Positions 35,005 through 42,839 of a DNA stretch of 64,000 nucleotides are shown piece after piece. The notes under the pieces are model-generated. The model did not search any database, was not told where the DNA came from, and was given only the letters and a program-made list of their open reading frames with translations. The DNA is from JADGGM01 sp025449955 (GTDB lineage Bacteria > Gemmatimonadota > Gemmatimonadetes > Gemmatimonadales > Gemmatimonadaceae). The number at the start of each line of letters is the position of its first letter. The stretch's first letter is position 1. The stretch lies in NCBI GenBank assembly GCA_036554285.1, contig DATBNO010000077.1:1-64000 (forward strand). Reading direction: 5' to 3'. Position numbers and translations under genes: made by a program.

Positions 35005-35672
35005 CGTCGAGCCGCATCGACGACGTCGAGCAGCGCCACGTGTGCGTCACGCAGGACGTGGACGTTGCCGGCCGGCGTGTCACCCTGCTCAAACCCCAGT
35101 CCATCGACGCGCTCATCGACGAGGAAGATTTCACGCGCGATGAACGGCTGCCGTATTGGGCCGACCTGTGGCCCGCGTCGCAGGTCCTCGCCAACGCGAT
35201 TGCCGGTGAAGCCGGCGCGGGTCGCTCGTTCCTCGAGCTGGGGTGCGGGTTGGGGCTCGCATCCATCGCCGCGCTCACCGCGGGCTACCACGTGACGGCC
35301 ACCGACTACTACGCCGACGCGCTCGCGTTCACCAGGACCAACGCGCGTCGCTCGGTTGGGCGCGCGCCGGCAACGCGTCTCGTCGATTGGCGCCACCTCC
35401 CGGCCGACCTCGGCACCTTCCAGCGCGTGGTGGCGGCCGACGTGCTCTACGAGCGCGACTATGGTCCGTTAGTCGCCAACGTGCTGGACCGCGTCCTGGC
35501 TCCGGCCGGCGTCGCCACCGTCGCCGACCCCGGCCGGATTGCCGCCGAAGTATTCGTGCGCGCGTGTGACGCGCTCGGAATCGACCTCGTCGGGGCACCA
35601 GTGCACGAGATCCGCGACGGAACGGCCACGCACCGGGTGCGGTTGTTCGAGCTGCGCCGCGCGCCTCGTTAG
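35001..35672 (+). CDS. METTL21/lysine-methyltransferase-like SAM-dependent methyltransferase
   Basis: The 223-residue protein resembles class I methyltransferases that modify protein lysines: PYWADLWPASQVLA near residue 50, the SAM loop FLELGCGLGLASIAA, VTATDYY and a DVLYE block (AADVLYERDY) in place of the usual acid motif. The target is unknown. The GTG at 35001 overlaps the moeA stop. Its TAG stop lies within a CGTTAGGC copy. Confidence 0.72.
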   Translation: MTSSRIDDVEQRHVCVTQDVDVAGRRVTLLKPQSIDALIDEEDFTRDERLPYWADLWPASQVLANAIAGEAGAGRSFLELGCGLGLASIAALTAGYHVTATDYYADALAFTRTNARRSVGRAPATRLVDWRHLPADLGTFQRVVAADVLYERDYGPLVANVLDRVLAPAGVATVADPGRIAAEVFVRACDALGIDLVGAPVHEIRDGTATHRVRLFELRRAPR

Positions 35673-35675
35673 GCA

Positions 35676-35696
35676 AGCGGCGGCCCGCCGCCGGCG
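35676..35696. terminator. GC-rich inverted repeat between convergent genes
   Basis: The 24-base gap between the methyltransferase and etfD stops holds an inverted repeat (GCGGCGG / CCGCCGC around 35678-35692) that can fold on either strand. There is no T-tract, so it would be at best a weak or Rho-assisted stop. Confidence 0.3.
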
Positions 35697-37373
35697 CTAC
35701 ATGCTGCGATATTTGGCGCCGCTGCCGCCCTCGCGCGGCGTCCACCGCGGACCCACGTCGTCGGTCGCCTTGCAATCGACGCAATTCGCGGGGCTCACCA
35801 CCAACCGATCGCCGTCGCGCTCGTACACGCCGGCGGGGCACACGTGCGTGTAGAAGTCCGCGACCGCCGGCGGAATGTCCGCGCCAACGATGAGGTGCGA
35901 GGGGATGTCGTCGCGCGTCGCGTTCCCCGAACGGAACACCGCGTCGAGCTTCGAAAACGTGAGCTTCCCGTCCGGCTGCAGATGCGGCACCGGCTCCGCC
36001 GTGCGCGCGACCTCGGCGTCCGCTTCCGCGGTGATGCGGCCGCCGGGAAACGCGCCCTTGGTGAGCGTCATGAGTCCGGCTTTGATACCGCCCGCGTACA
36101 GGCCGCCGTGTTGAAACGCCAGCCGCATGTTGCGGCGTTCGTACAGGTCGCGCGTGATGTAGCTGTCCTTCACCATTTGATCGTACGGCGCGAGCGCGGC
36201 CGCCGACGTGTCCTGCTTTTTCAACGCGTCGAAGATCGCGCGCGCCGCGAAAATGCCCGATTGCATCGCGTAGTGAATTCCCTTGAGCGATGCGACCTCG
36301 ACGAAGCCCGCGGCGTCGCCGGCGATGAGCACCCCGTCGCCGAAGCAACGATCCGGAATCGCCCAGTAGCCGCCCTCGGGAATCGTCTTCGCGCCCCACT
36401 CGACCATCTCGCCGCCCTCGAGATACGGCCGCACCAACGGATGCAATTTGAGGCGCTGCAACAGCTCGTGCACGTCGAGCGCGGCCGCATGATAGTCGAG
36501 GCCGACCACGATGCCGATGGCGATCTGCTTCTCGCCTAACGGATAGAGGAAACTGCCGCCGAACGCGTCGTTGGGCAGCGGCCAGCCGAGGGTGTGGATC
36601 ACCGAGTCGAGCGGCCGCGTCGTCTCCCACAGCTCTTTCACGCCCAGCGCGAAGAGCGGCGGGTTGGGCGAGCCGATGCCGCGCCACCCGCAATAGGCCT
36701 GGGTGAGCGAGCCGCGCGTGCCCTCCGACAGCACCGTCACGCGCGCCGTGAGATCGGTGGGCGGCGTGTACGATGATCCCGGCGTGCCGTCGCGCTCCAG
36801 GCCCGACGGCGTCGTGCGCACGCCGATCACCCGCTCGCCCTCCACCAACAGCGACGCCACCGGGAACCCGGTGAACAGGTTCACGCCCGCCGCCTCGGCC
36901 CTTTCGCCTAACCAGCGCACGATCTCGCAAATCGAGCCCACGTAGTGGCCGTGGTTGCGCATCGTGGGCGGCGTGGGCAGGCGATACGCACGACGATCGC
37001 TCATGAAGTACACGCGTTCCGCCTTCACCGGCGCGCGGAACGGAAACTCCGAGTCCGGCATGCCCGGGAACAGCGCACGGAACGCCACGGGATTCACCAC
37101 CGCGCCGGAGAGATTGTGCTCGCCCAACGCGCCCGCTTTCTCGAGCACCGCGACCTGGAGGTCGCCTAACGATCCACCGGCCTCCGCATCCGCTTTCGCC
37201 AGCCGCGCCAGCTCGATCGCGCCCGCGAGGCCGGCCGGTCCGCCGCCCACGAACACGACATCCATCGGCACGTGCTCCGCGTCCGGCGGCTCGGCCACGA
37301 TGAGTCGCTCGGATGGCAGCGGCGGTTGATACTGGGCCGGCAGAATGGGCAGCGGTCGACCGGATGACGTCAT
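35697..37373 (-). CDS. etfD: Electron transfer flavoprotein-quinone oxidoreductase
   Basis: ETF-QO passes electrons from ETF to the membrane quinone. The 558-residue protein has the FAD-binding VVFVGGGPAGLAGA, EKAGALGEHNLSGAVV, VLSEGTRGSL and GVLIAGDAAGFV. The C-terminal ferredoxin-like region has C512 (CPAGVYE), C531 and C534 (NCVDCKATD), but the fourth ligand of the usual NCxxCKTCD motif is T537. ATG 37373 is preferred to one 45 bases upstream because the extra residues lack homology. With etfA and etfB directly upstream, it probably reduces menaquinone. Confidence 0.88.
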   Translation of the reverse strand: MTSSGRPLPILPAQYQPPLPSERLIVAEPPDAEHVPMDVVFVGGGPAGLAGAIELARLAKADAEAGGSLGDLQVAVLEKAGALGEHNLSGAVVNPVAFRALFPGMPDSEFPFRAPVKAERVYFMSDRRAYRLPTPPTMRNHGHYVGSICEIVRWLGERAEAAGVNLFTGFPVASLLVEGERVIGVRTTPSGLERDGTPGSSYTPPTDLTARVTVLSEGTRGSLTQAYCGWRGIGSPNPPLFALGVKELWETTRPLDSVIHTLGWPLPNDAFGGSFLYPLGEKQIAIGIVVGLDYHAAALDVHELLQRLKLHPLVRPYLEGGEMVEWGAKTIPEGGYWAIPDRCFGDGVLIAGDAAGFVEVASLKGIHYAMQSGIFAARAIFDALKKQDTSAAALAPYDQMVKDSYITRDLYERRNMRLAFQHGGLYAGGIKAGLMTLTKGAFPGGRITAEADAEVARTAEPVPHLQPDGKLTFSKLDAVFRSGNATRDDIPSHLIVGADIPPAVADFYTHVCPAGVYERDGDRLVVSPANCVDCKATDDVGPRWTPREGGSGAKYRSM

Positions 37374-37422
37374 GGGCAGTGGGAAGGAGAGCACCGGTCG
37401 GCGGTCGCGAACCGGCACGCGG

Positions 37423-38412
37423 TCAATGCGATTGCTTGGCCTTGCGCACCGCCTCGGTGAGCACCGGCAACACTTCCAACACGTCGCCCACCACGCCGTA
37501 GTCGGCGATCTTGAAGATGGGCGCCTCGCGATCCTTGTTGATCGCGACGATGGTCTTGGACGTCCGCATTCCGGCGAGATGCTGAATCGCGCCCGAAATC
37601 CCGCACGCCACGTACAGGTCGGGGCTCACCAGACGGCCCGTCTGGCCGATCTGATCCGTGTGCGGACGCCAACCGTCGTCGGTCACGGCGCGCGTCGCGC
37701 CGACCGCCGCGTTGCCGAATGCCGCCGCGAGATCTTCCACCAGCTTGAAGTTCTCCGGCGCCCGCAGGCCGCGTCCGCCGCTCACGATCACCGGCGCTTC
37801 GCCTAAATCGAGTTTCGCCGAATTGCCGGCCACCAATTCCTTTGGCACCACCCGCGCCGCCGACGGATCCATGGCCGGCGCGATCGATTTCACGCGTGCC
37901 GTTCGCGGTGTCTTCGTCGCCGTCACCGCGCCGGGACGCAGCGACAAGATCACCGGCGATCCCGAAATGGACAGCGTCGCGATCACCTTGCCGGTGTTCA
38001 CGGGATGCCTAACGACGATCGCGTCGCCCGCGGCTTCGAAAGACGTCGCGTCGGCGCCCAGGCTCGCGCCAACCTTCGCCGCGACACGAGGCGCGAGGTC
38101 GCGCCCCTGGGCCGACGCACTGAAGAACGCGACGCGATACGAGCCCGCACCGATCCGCGCCGCCGCCGTCGCCGCGATCACTTCGGGCGAATAGAGCGCC
38201 AACCCCGCGTGCTCCACGACCTCGACCACATCCGCGCCGTGCGCGCCGATCGTCTCCGCTTTCGCCGCGATGCCGGGCGCGCCCATGACGAGCGCATGGA
38301 CCTCGCCACCGCCGGTCGCATCCGCCAACCGGCGCGCCGCCGTCACCGCCTCCAATCCGACGCGCCGCAGCTCGCCGCCGCGCGATTCCACGAACGCAAA
38401 CGTGTTCGCCAT
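37423..38412 (-). CDS. etfA: Electron transfer flavoprotein alpha subunit
   Basis: The 329-residue subunit carries FAD. The C-terminal domain has SGGRGLRAPENF, then GQTGRLVSPDLYVACGISG and IQHLAGM, the standard FAD-binding signature, and INKDREAPIFKIADYGVVGD near the end. It pairs with EtfB to accept electrons from acyl-CoA dehydrogenases. Its start overlaps the etfB stop by one base (TGATG), and etfD follows after about 50 bases. Confidence 0.95.
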   Translation of the reverse strand: MANTFAFVESRGGELRRVGLEAVTAARRLADATGGGEVHALVMGAPGIAAKAETIGAHGADVVEVVEHAGLALYSPEVIAATAAARIGAGSYRVAFFSASAQGRDLAPRVAAKVGASLGADATSFEAAGDAIVVRHPVNTGKVIATLSISGSPVILSLRPGAVTATKTPRTARVKSIAPAMDPSAARVVPKELVAGNSAKLDLGEAPVIVSGGRGLRAPENFKLVEDLAAAFGNAAVGATRAVTDDGWRPHTDQIGQTGRLVSPDLYVACGISGAIQHLAGMRTSKTIVAINKDREAPIFKIADYGVVGDVLEVLPVLTEAVRKAKQSH

Positions 38413-39164
38413 CAGAGCACCTTCGCTTCGGTCTGCAGCAATCGCACGAGCTCGGGCACCGCATCCGGTCCCTCGCCAATGATCCGTCCGCCCGTTCGCT
38501 CCGGCGGCAGTTCCATCTTGATAACCGTGACGCGTGACTCGCCCACTTGCACGGGCTTCACCTCGAGCGGCTTCTTCTTCGCCGCCATGATGCCCTTGAG
38601 CGACGGCAGCCGCGGCCGCGCAATCCCTTCATCGATCGTCACCACCGCCGGCAGCGGAAACTCAAGCACTTCCGAGGCCCCTTCGAGCTCGCGCCGCGCC
38701 GTGCCCTTCCCGTTCGCGATCGTCAGCTGCGATGCCGCCGTAACGCATGGGACTCCCAATAATTCCGCGGCCATCGGCCCGACGCTCTGGTTCGCCGCGT
38801 CGATCGCCATGCGGCCGAACAGCATGAGATCGTAGCCGCCGGTCTCGAGCTCCGCGGCCAGCACCCGCGCGATCGCCAGTGCGTCGGCCGGTACCGCATC
38901 GGCTTTCAGGTGCACCGCTTTGTCGGCGCCCATGCTGAGCGCTTTGCGCAGCGTCTCCTGCACCGCGTCGGCACCGAGCGAGATCACCGTCACCTCGCCC
39001 GCACCCTCTTTTTCTTTGATCTGCAACGCCGCCTCGACCGCGAAACCGTCGAAGTCCGCGATGTCGAACTTCACGCCCGTCTCGTCGACCGACGTCCCGC
39101 TCGGCGCAATCTTGAAGCGCGTCTCCATATCGGCGGCGCGCTTGATGCACACGGCAATCTTCAC
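38412..39164 (-). CDS. etfB: Electron transfer flavoprotein beta subunit
   Basis: The 250-residue subunit starts MKIAVCIKRAADME and has the AMP-binding signature region with GADKAVHLKAD, GRMAIDAANQSVGPMAAELLG and ARPRLPSLKGIMAAKKK. GTG at 39164 is preferred to an upstream ATG because AAGGGGAG (complement of 39173-39180) sits eight bases before it and the family begins at this residue. It is the first ETF gene, 78 bases after the acyl-CoA dehydrogenase. Confidence 0.94.
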   Translation of the reverse strand: MKIAVCIKRAADMETRFKIAPSGTSVDETGVKFDIADFDGFAVEAALQIKEKEGAGEVTVISLGADAVQETLRKALSMGADKAVHLKADAVPADALAIARVLAAELETGGYDLMLFGRMAIDAANQSVGPMAAELLGVPCVTAASQLTIANGKGTARRELEGASEVLEFPLPAVVTIDEGIARPRLPSLKGIMAAKKKPLEVKPVQVGESRVTVIKMELPPERTGGRIIGEGPDAVPELVRLLQTEAKVL

Positions 39165-39242
39165 CGCGCGTACTCCCCTTGAGTTTGAGTCCGACAAAAA
39201 GATACCGGCGGGCACGACCCCTTCACGGCAGCCGGCGGCGCG

Positions 39243-40415
39243 TCACTGGAACGCGTTCAGCCCGGTGATCGCTTGGCCTAACACCAGCGTGTGCACGTCG
39301 TGCGTCCCCTCGTACGTGTATACGCTTTCCAGATTCGCCATGTGACGCATCGACGCGTACTCGGCCAGAATCCCGTTCGCGCCCAACAACCGCCGCGCCT
39401 CGCGCGCGATGTCGGTCGCCACGCTCACGTTGTTCCGCTTCGCCAACGACACCTGCTGCGGCGTCATCGTGCCCGCATCCTTGAGCCGCCCCAAGTGCAG
39501 CGTCAACAGCTGGCCCTTCACGATCTCGGTCAACATTTCGGCCAACCGCGCCTGCTGCAGTTGGAATCCGCCGATCGGCTTCCCGAACATCACCCTGTTC
39601 CCTGCGTATGATGTTGCTTCCTCGAAACACGCGATCGCGGCGCCGATGGCGCCCCACGCGATGCCGTACCGCGCTTGCGTAAGGCACATGAGCGGACTCT
39701 TGAGCCCACCACTCTTGGGCAAGATCGCATCCGCCGGCAGGTGCACATCCTGAAATACCAGCTCGCTCGTGTCCGACGCGCGCAGCGACAACTTCCCCTT
39801 CTGGTCGCGCGCCGTAAAGCCTTTGCTGTTGGTCGGCACCACGAATCCGCGAATCGACTTGTCGTCCTTGTCGCCATTCGTCTTCGCCCACACCACCGCG
39901 ACCTGCGCCGTCGACCCGTTGGTGATCCACATCTTGGCGCCGTTCAGGATCCACGTGCCGTCGGACTGCTGCCGCGCCATCGTGATCATGCCCGCCGGGT
40001 TGGAGCCGTAGTCCGGCTCCGTTAGGCCGAAGCACCCGATGATCTCGCCGCTCGCCATTTTGGGCAGATAGTGCCGCTTCTGCTCGTCGCTGCCGAACGC
40101 AAAGATCGGATACATCACGAGCGCGCCCTGCACCGACGCGAACGACCGCACGCCCGAATCGCCGCGCTCCAACTCCTGCATGATGAGGCCGTATGACACG
40201 TTGTTCAGTCCGGCGCAGCCGTATTCTTCCGGCAGGTTCGCGCCGAACACGCCGAGCGACGCCAGCTCCGGCACGATGTCACGCGGGAAACGTCCCTCCA
40301 CGTAACAGTCGCCGATGATCGGCAACACGCGCTCGTCCACGAAGCGGTGCACGCTGTCTCGCACGGCGCGCTCCTCTTCCGACAGCGCGCTGTCGATGGC
40401 ATAGAAGTCGGTCAT
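39243..40415 (-). CDS. gcdH: Acyl-CoA dehydrogenase, glutaryl-CoA dehydrogenase type
   Basis: The 390-residue flavoenzyme has RSFASVQGALVMYPI, GCFGLTEPDYGSNPAGM, WITNGSTAQVAVVWAK and the catalytic Glu in YEGTHDVHTLVLGQAITG. The RSxxSVQ and YEGTHDxHxLxLGxAITG forms point to glutaryl-CoA dehydrogenase rather than chain-length-specific enzymes. It would oxidise (and decarboxylate) glutaryl-CoA from lysine or tryptophan breakdown and pass electrons to the ETF encoded downstream, then to menaquinone. Confidence 0.82.
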   Translation of the reverse strand: MTDFYAIDSALSEEERAVRDSVHRFVDERVLPIIGDCYVEGRFPRDIVPELASLGVFGANLPEEYGCAGLNNVSYGLIMQELERGDSGVRSFASVQGALVMYPIFAFGSDEQKRHYLPKMASGEIIGCFGLTEPDYGSNPAGMITMARQQSDGTWILNGAKMWITNGSTAQVAVVWAKTNGDKDDKSIRGFVVPTNSKGFTARDQKGKLSLRASDTSELVFQDVHLPADAILPKSGGLKSPLMCLTQARYGIAWGAIGAAIACFEEATSYAGNRVMFGKPIGGFQLQQARLAEMLTEIVKGQLLTLHLGRLKDAGTMTPQQVSLAKRNNVSVATDIAREARRLLGANGILAEYASMRHMANLESVYTYEGTHDVHTLVLGQAITGLNAFQ

Positions 40416-40451
40416 GGCGCGAAAACTACTCGATGCCCGGGGACTTCGGTA

Positions 40452-41186
40452 TCAGATCGCGCGCGCGATACGCTGCTCGTTCGCCGCCGATTGCTCCATG
40501 GACCGCCTGGCGCGAGGCTCGATCCCCAGCTCCCGTGCTTTGTCCCGAAATGCCCGGCCGTGATCCAGTGGCAGCCGGCGCTCGGCCTGCCATTGATGCA
40601 CCATCTCGTGCAGCAGCGTGTGCAGCACTTCGCCCCACGGATCGCGACGAATGTGCGACCGGCTGATCGCGATCTCGGGCTCCGCACCCTCGGTGGCGAT
40701 TGTGTACTGTCCCAACCGGCTCCGCATCCGCCTCGATACCGAGAGCGCGATGGACTGCAGTTGACCGCCGAAGTACCGCCGGTTGTACTCGTCGTGCGCC
40801 CGCGACAACTCGGCCAGCACCGGCGCGTCCTCGCGACGCACGGGTGCAGCACGCCTCTCGCGCCGTGCGCCGCTCCCGCGCGGTGCGTGCTCGACGATCA
40901 CGCGCTCGGCCTTGCGACGGCTCCGGCGCGTCCTGCCATCCAGGAACGCGACGATCGCCCGCCACACATTCGGAGGCGCCGCGAGATACGCCTCGTGCAC
41001 ACGCAGCACGCCGGCGCGATAGCTCACCATCACCGTGCGATTGTGCGTAAGCTCGCACCGCTCGATCCGCCGGTCGAGGCCGAGTGCGCGGAGACGCGCG
41101 AGCAGCGACGCACCATCGTGCGGCTGCTCGTCGAACGTTAGCTCCAGTTGAGTCGCCGTCAACGCGCGCAGGATGCGTCCGATCAC
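40452..41186 (-). CDS. SprT-like zinc protein
   Basis: The 244-residue protein has the zinc motif HEMVHQW near residue 192, followed by LDHGRAFRDKARELGI, the layout of SprT-like metallopeptidase domains. The N-terminal half is basic and holds a VSYRAGVLRVHEAYL segment before the linker. SprT proteins act on DNA-protein cross-links in eukaryotes, but bacterial roles are unclear. GTG 41186 overlaps the phosphoesterase stop as GTGA, so the pair is coupled. Confidence 0.75.
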   Translation of the reverse strand: MIGRILRALTATQLELTFDEQPHDGASLLARLRALGLDRRIERCELTHNRTVMVSYRAGVLRVHEAYLAAPPNVWRAIVAFLDGRTRRSRRKAERVIVEHAPRGSGARRERRAAPVRREDAPVLAELSRAHDEYNRRYFGGQLQSIALSVSRRMRSRLGQYTIATEGAEPEIAISRSHIRRDPWGEVLHTLLHEMVHQWQAERRLPLDHGRAFRDKARELGIEPRARRSMEQSAANEQRIARAI

Positions 41187-42004
41187 CGATCGAATGTCCG
41201 TGTTGGACCATCGACGTAACAGGTCGTACGCGCGTCCCAGATGTGCGTTGCAACAGTGATCCGCCCCGGATCCAGCGCGATCACGTTGAACGATGACGGC
41301 CGCTTGCCGCGCGATCGGCTCGACAACGTGCCCGCGGTCGATACGATCGTGCCGCCGCGCGTGTGCTCTACGTAGTCAATCGCTTCCTGATGATCGTGGC
41401 CGCACATCACCAGGTCCACAGCGAGACGCTCGAACGCGCCTAACGCTCGCCGGTGGTGCGCCAGCCCATAGCGCCGCGACAACTGTCCTTTGAGCGGATT
41501 GTGGTGCATCACGATCGCGCGACGGTCGCCCGCCGGCGATACGTCGAACACATGTCGCGCATGCTCGATTTGCCAGGGCGCGAGATCGCCCATCACGCCG
41601 ATGTCGCGCGGATTCCACGTCAACGTGTTGTACCGGACGCCGTGCGCGGTGTTGAGCCCCACGAACGTGACGCCCGGTACGTGCAACACCGGCTCCAGGT
41701 CGTCCGACACGTAGCGACGGTAGTTCGCGAACACCGACTTCCGCATCCCGACGCCGAGTGGCGCACGCCACCACTTCACGTCGTGATTGCCCGGCACCAC
41801 GATCGTGGCGCTCGCCCGCGCCGCGTCACGCATGAATGCGCGCGCCCGCAGAAACTCACCCGCGCGCGCTCGCTGCGACATGTCGCCCGACACGGCAACC
41901 ACGTCGAAGCGACGCGTCTCAATCAGTTGTTCAATGGCTTCGATCTGCTCGGGAACAGCCGGATTTCCGAAGTGCACATCGGAGACGTGGAGTACCGTGG
42001 TCAC
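41183..42004 (-). CDS. Calcineurin-like metallophosphoesterase
   Basis: The 273-residue protein, from GTG 42004, shows the family blocks VLHVSDVHFG, VVAVSGDMSQ, VVPGNHD, VMHHNPLK and CGHDHQ, which bind two metals. Similarity is closest in layout to CpdA-type (class III cyclic nucleotide) phosphodiesterases, but the substrate cannot be assigned. A GTG was chosen because the conserved first strand starts three residues later; an upstream start would add 15 Asp/Gly/Arg-rich residues. Confidence 0.82.
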   Translation of the reverse strand: MTTVLHVSDVHFGNPAVPEQIEAIEQLIETRRFDVVAVSGDMSQRARAGEFLRARAFMRDAARASATIVVPGNHDVKWWRAPLGVGMRKSVFANYRRYVSDDLEPVLHVPGVTFVGLNTAHGVRYNTLTWNPRDIGVMGDLAPWQIEHARHVFDVSPAGDRRAIVMHHNPLKGQLSRRYGLAHHRRALGAFERLAVDLVMCGHDHQEAIDYVEHTRGGTIVSTAGTLSSRSRGKRPSSFNVIALDPGRITVATHIWDARTTCYVDGPTRTFDR

Positions 42005-42076
42005 GACGCCCTCACCCCGGCCGCGGCCGGGATCGGCGTCGTGGTGCACGCTATCGGAATCGCCATGCGCGCTCGT

Positions 42077-42721
42077 TCACGGCGCCGACACCAGATCCGC
42101 CAAGTGCTCGGCAGCGCTCGCCGCGAGTCCGCGCGAGAACTTCTTGGCCGGTTCGCTCGACACGTCACCGATCCACGCGATGCGCGACATGCGCGCGTCG
42201 AACACTACGACGCGAACCACCGCGCTCTCCTGGCCGGGACCGGCGCCCACAAATCGCACTTCGATCGGGAACAGCACGTACCGGCATTCATCCTCGAGCG
42301 CAACCAATGTGCGGAGTTGCGACGCCAATGGCTCCGGCACCATGTCCGGAACGGTCTTCATCGGTGGGCGCAGCCATTCGGCAGCCAGGTCGTACACGTC
42401 CGGAGCGTACGGCGCGTTGCGCCGCGCGACCTCGGCCAGCTGGTGCGGGAAGACCCACATCCGGCCGACCCGATCGCGATCCTTGAGCGCAAACGCAATC
42501 TCGCCGTCCACGTCGTCCAGGAACGCGCGACGGTCGCTGATCTGACCGGCCCACCCCAACGAGTCGTCGGTCCGCAGGTAGTGTGTCGGAATGACCAGCA
42601 CGCGCCGCGTCGCATAGGGCGACAACGGACGTCCGGCCGTCGGTGCGAGCGTCTGCGCCGACACCTGCGCGGCGCTCGCGACCAACGCGATCGCGCCGAT
42701 GACTATCGAAAGGGATTTCAC
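42077..42721 (-). CDS. Exported hypothetical protein
   Basis: A 214-residue protein starting at GTG 42721 with a clear signal peptide (KSLSIVIGAIALVASAAQVSAQ). The mature part contains RRVLVIPTHYLRTDDSLGW, DRVGRMWVFPHQLAE and, near the end, VVVFDARMSRIAWIGDV. This layout resembles periplasmic components built on a TolB-N/GNA1162-like fold, but I do not recognise a family. It is divergent from cstA, with a 118-base shared upstream region. Confidence 0.6.
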   Translation of the reverse strand: MKSLSIVIGAIALVASAAQVSAQTLAPTAGRPLSPYATRRVLVIPTHYLRTDDSLGWAGQISDRRAFLDDVDGEIAFALKDRDRVGRMWVFPHQLAEVARRNAPYAPDVYDLAAEWLRPPMKTVPDMVPEPLASQLRTLVALEDECRYVLFPIEVRFVGAGPGQESAVVRVVVFDARMSRIAWIGDVSSEPAKKFSRGLAASAAEHLADLVSAP

Positions 42722-42762
42722 GACGGTCCTGGGCTGAGATGGAAGAAACTTACCTTGAGGGA

Positions 42763-42795
42763 GACGATCCGTGCAGCATCGCGTTCCGGATCGTC
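42763..42795. promoter_or_regulatory. Perfect 9-bp inverted repeat upstream of cstA
   Basis: GACGATCCG at 42763-42771 and its exact complement CGGATCGTC at 42787-42795 are separated by 15 bases, 45 bases before the cstA start. It lies in the divergent control region and could be an operator half-site pair or an RNA hairpin. No regulator can be named. Confidence 0.42.
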
Positions 42796-42839
42796 GCCAA
42801 CTCTTGTCGCCGGCTGGTGCGGCAAGCAAACTCCCCGGC

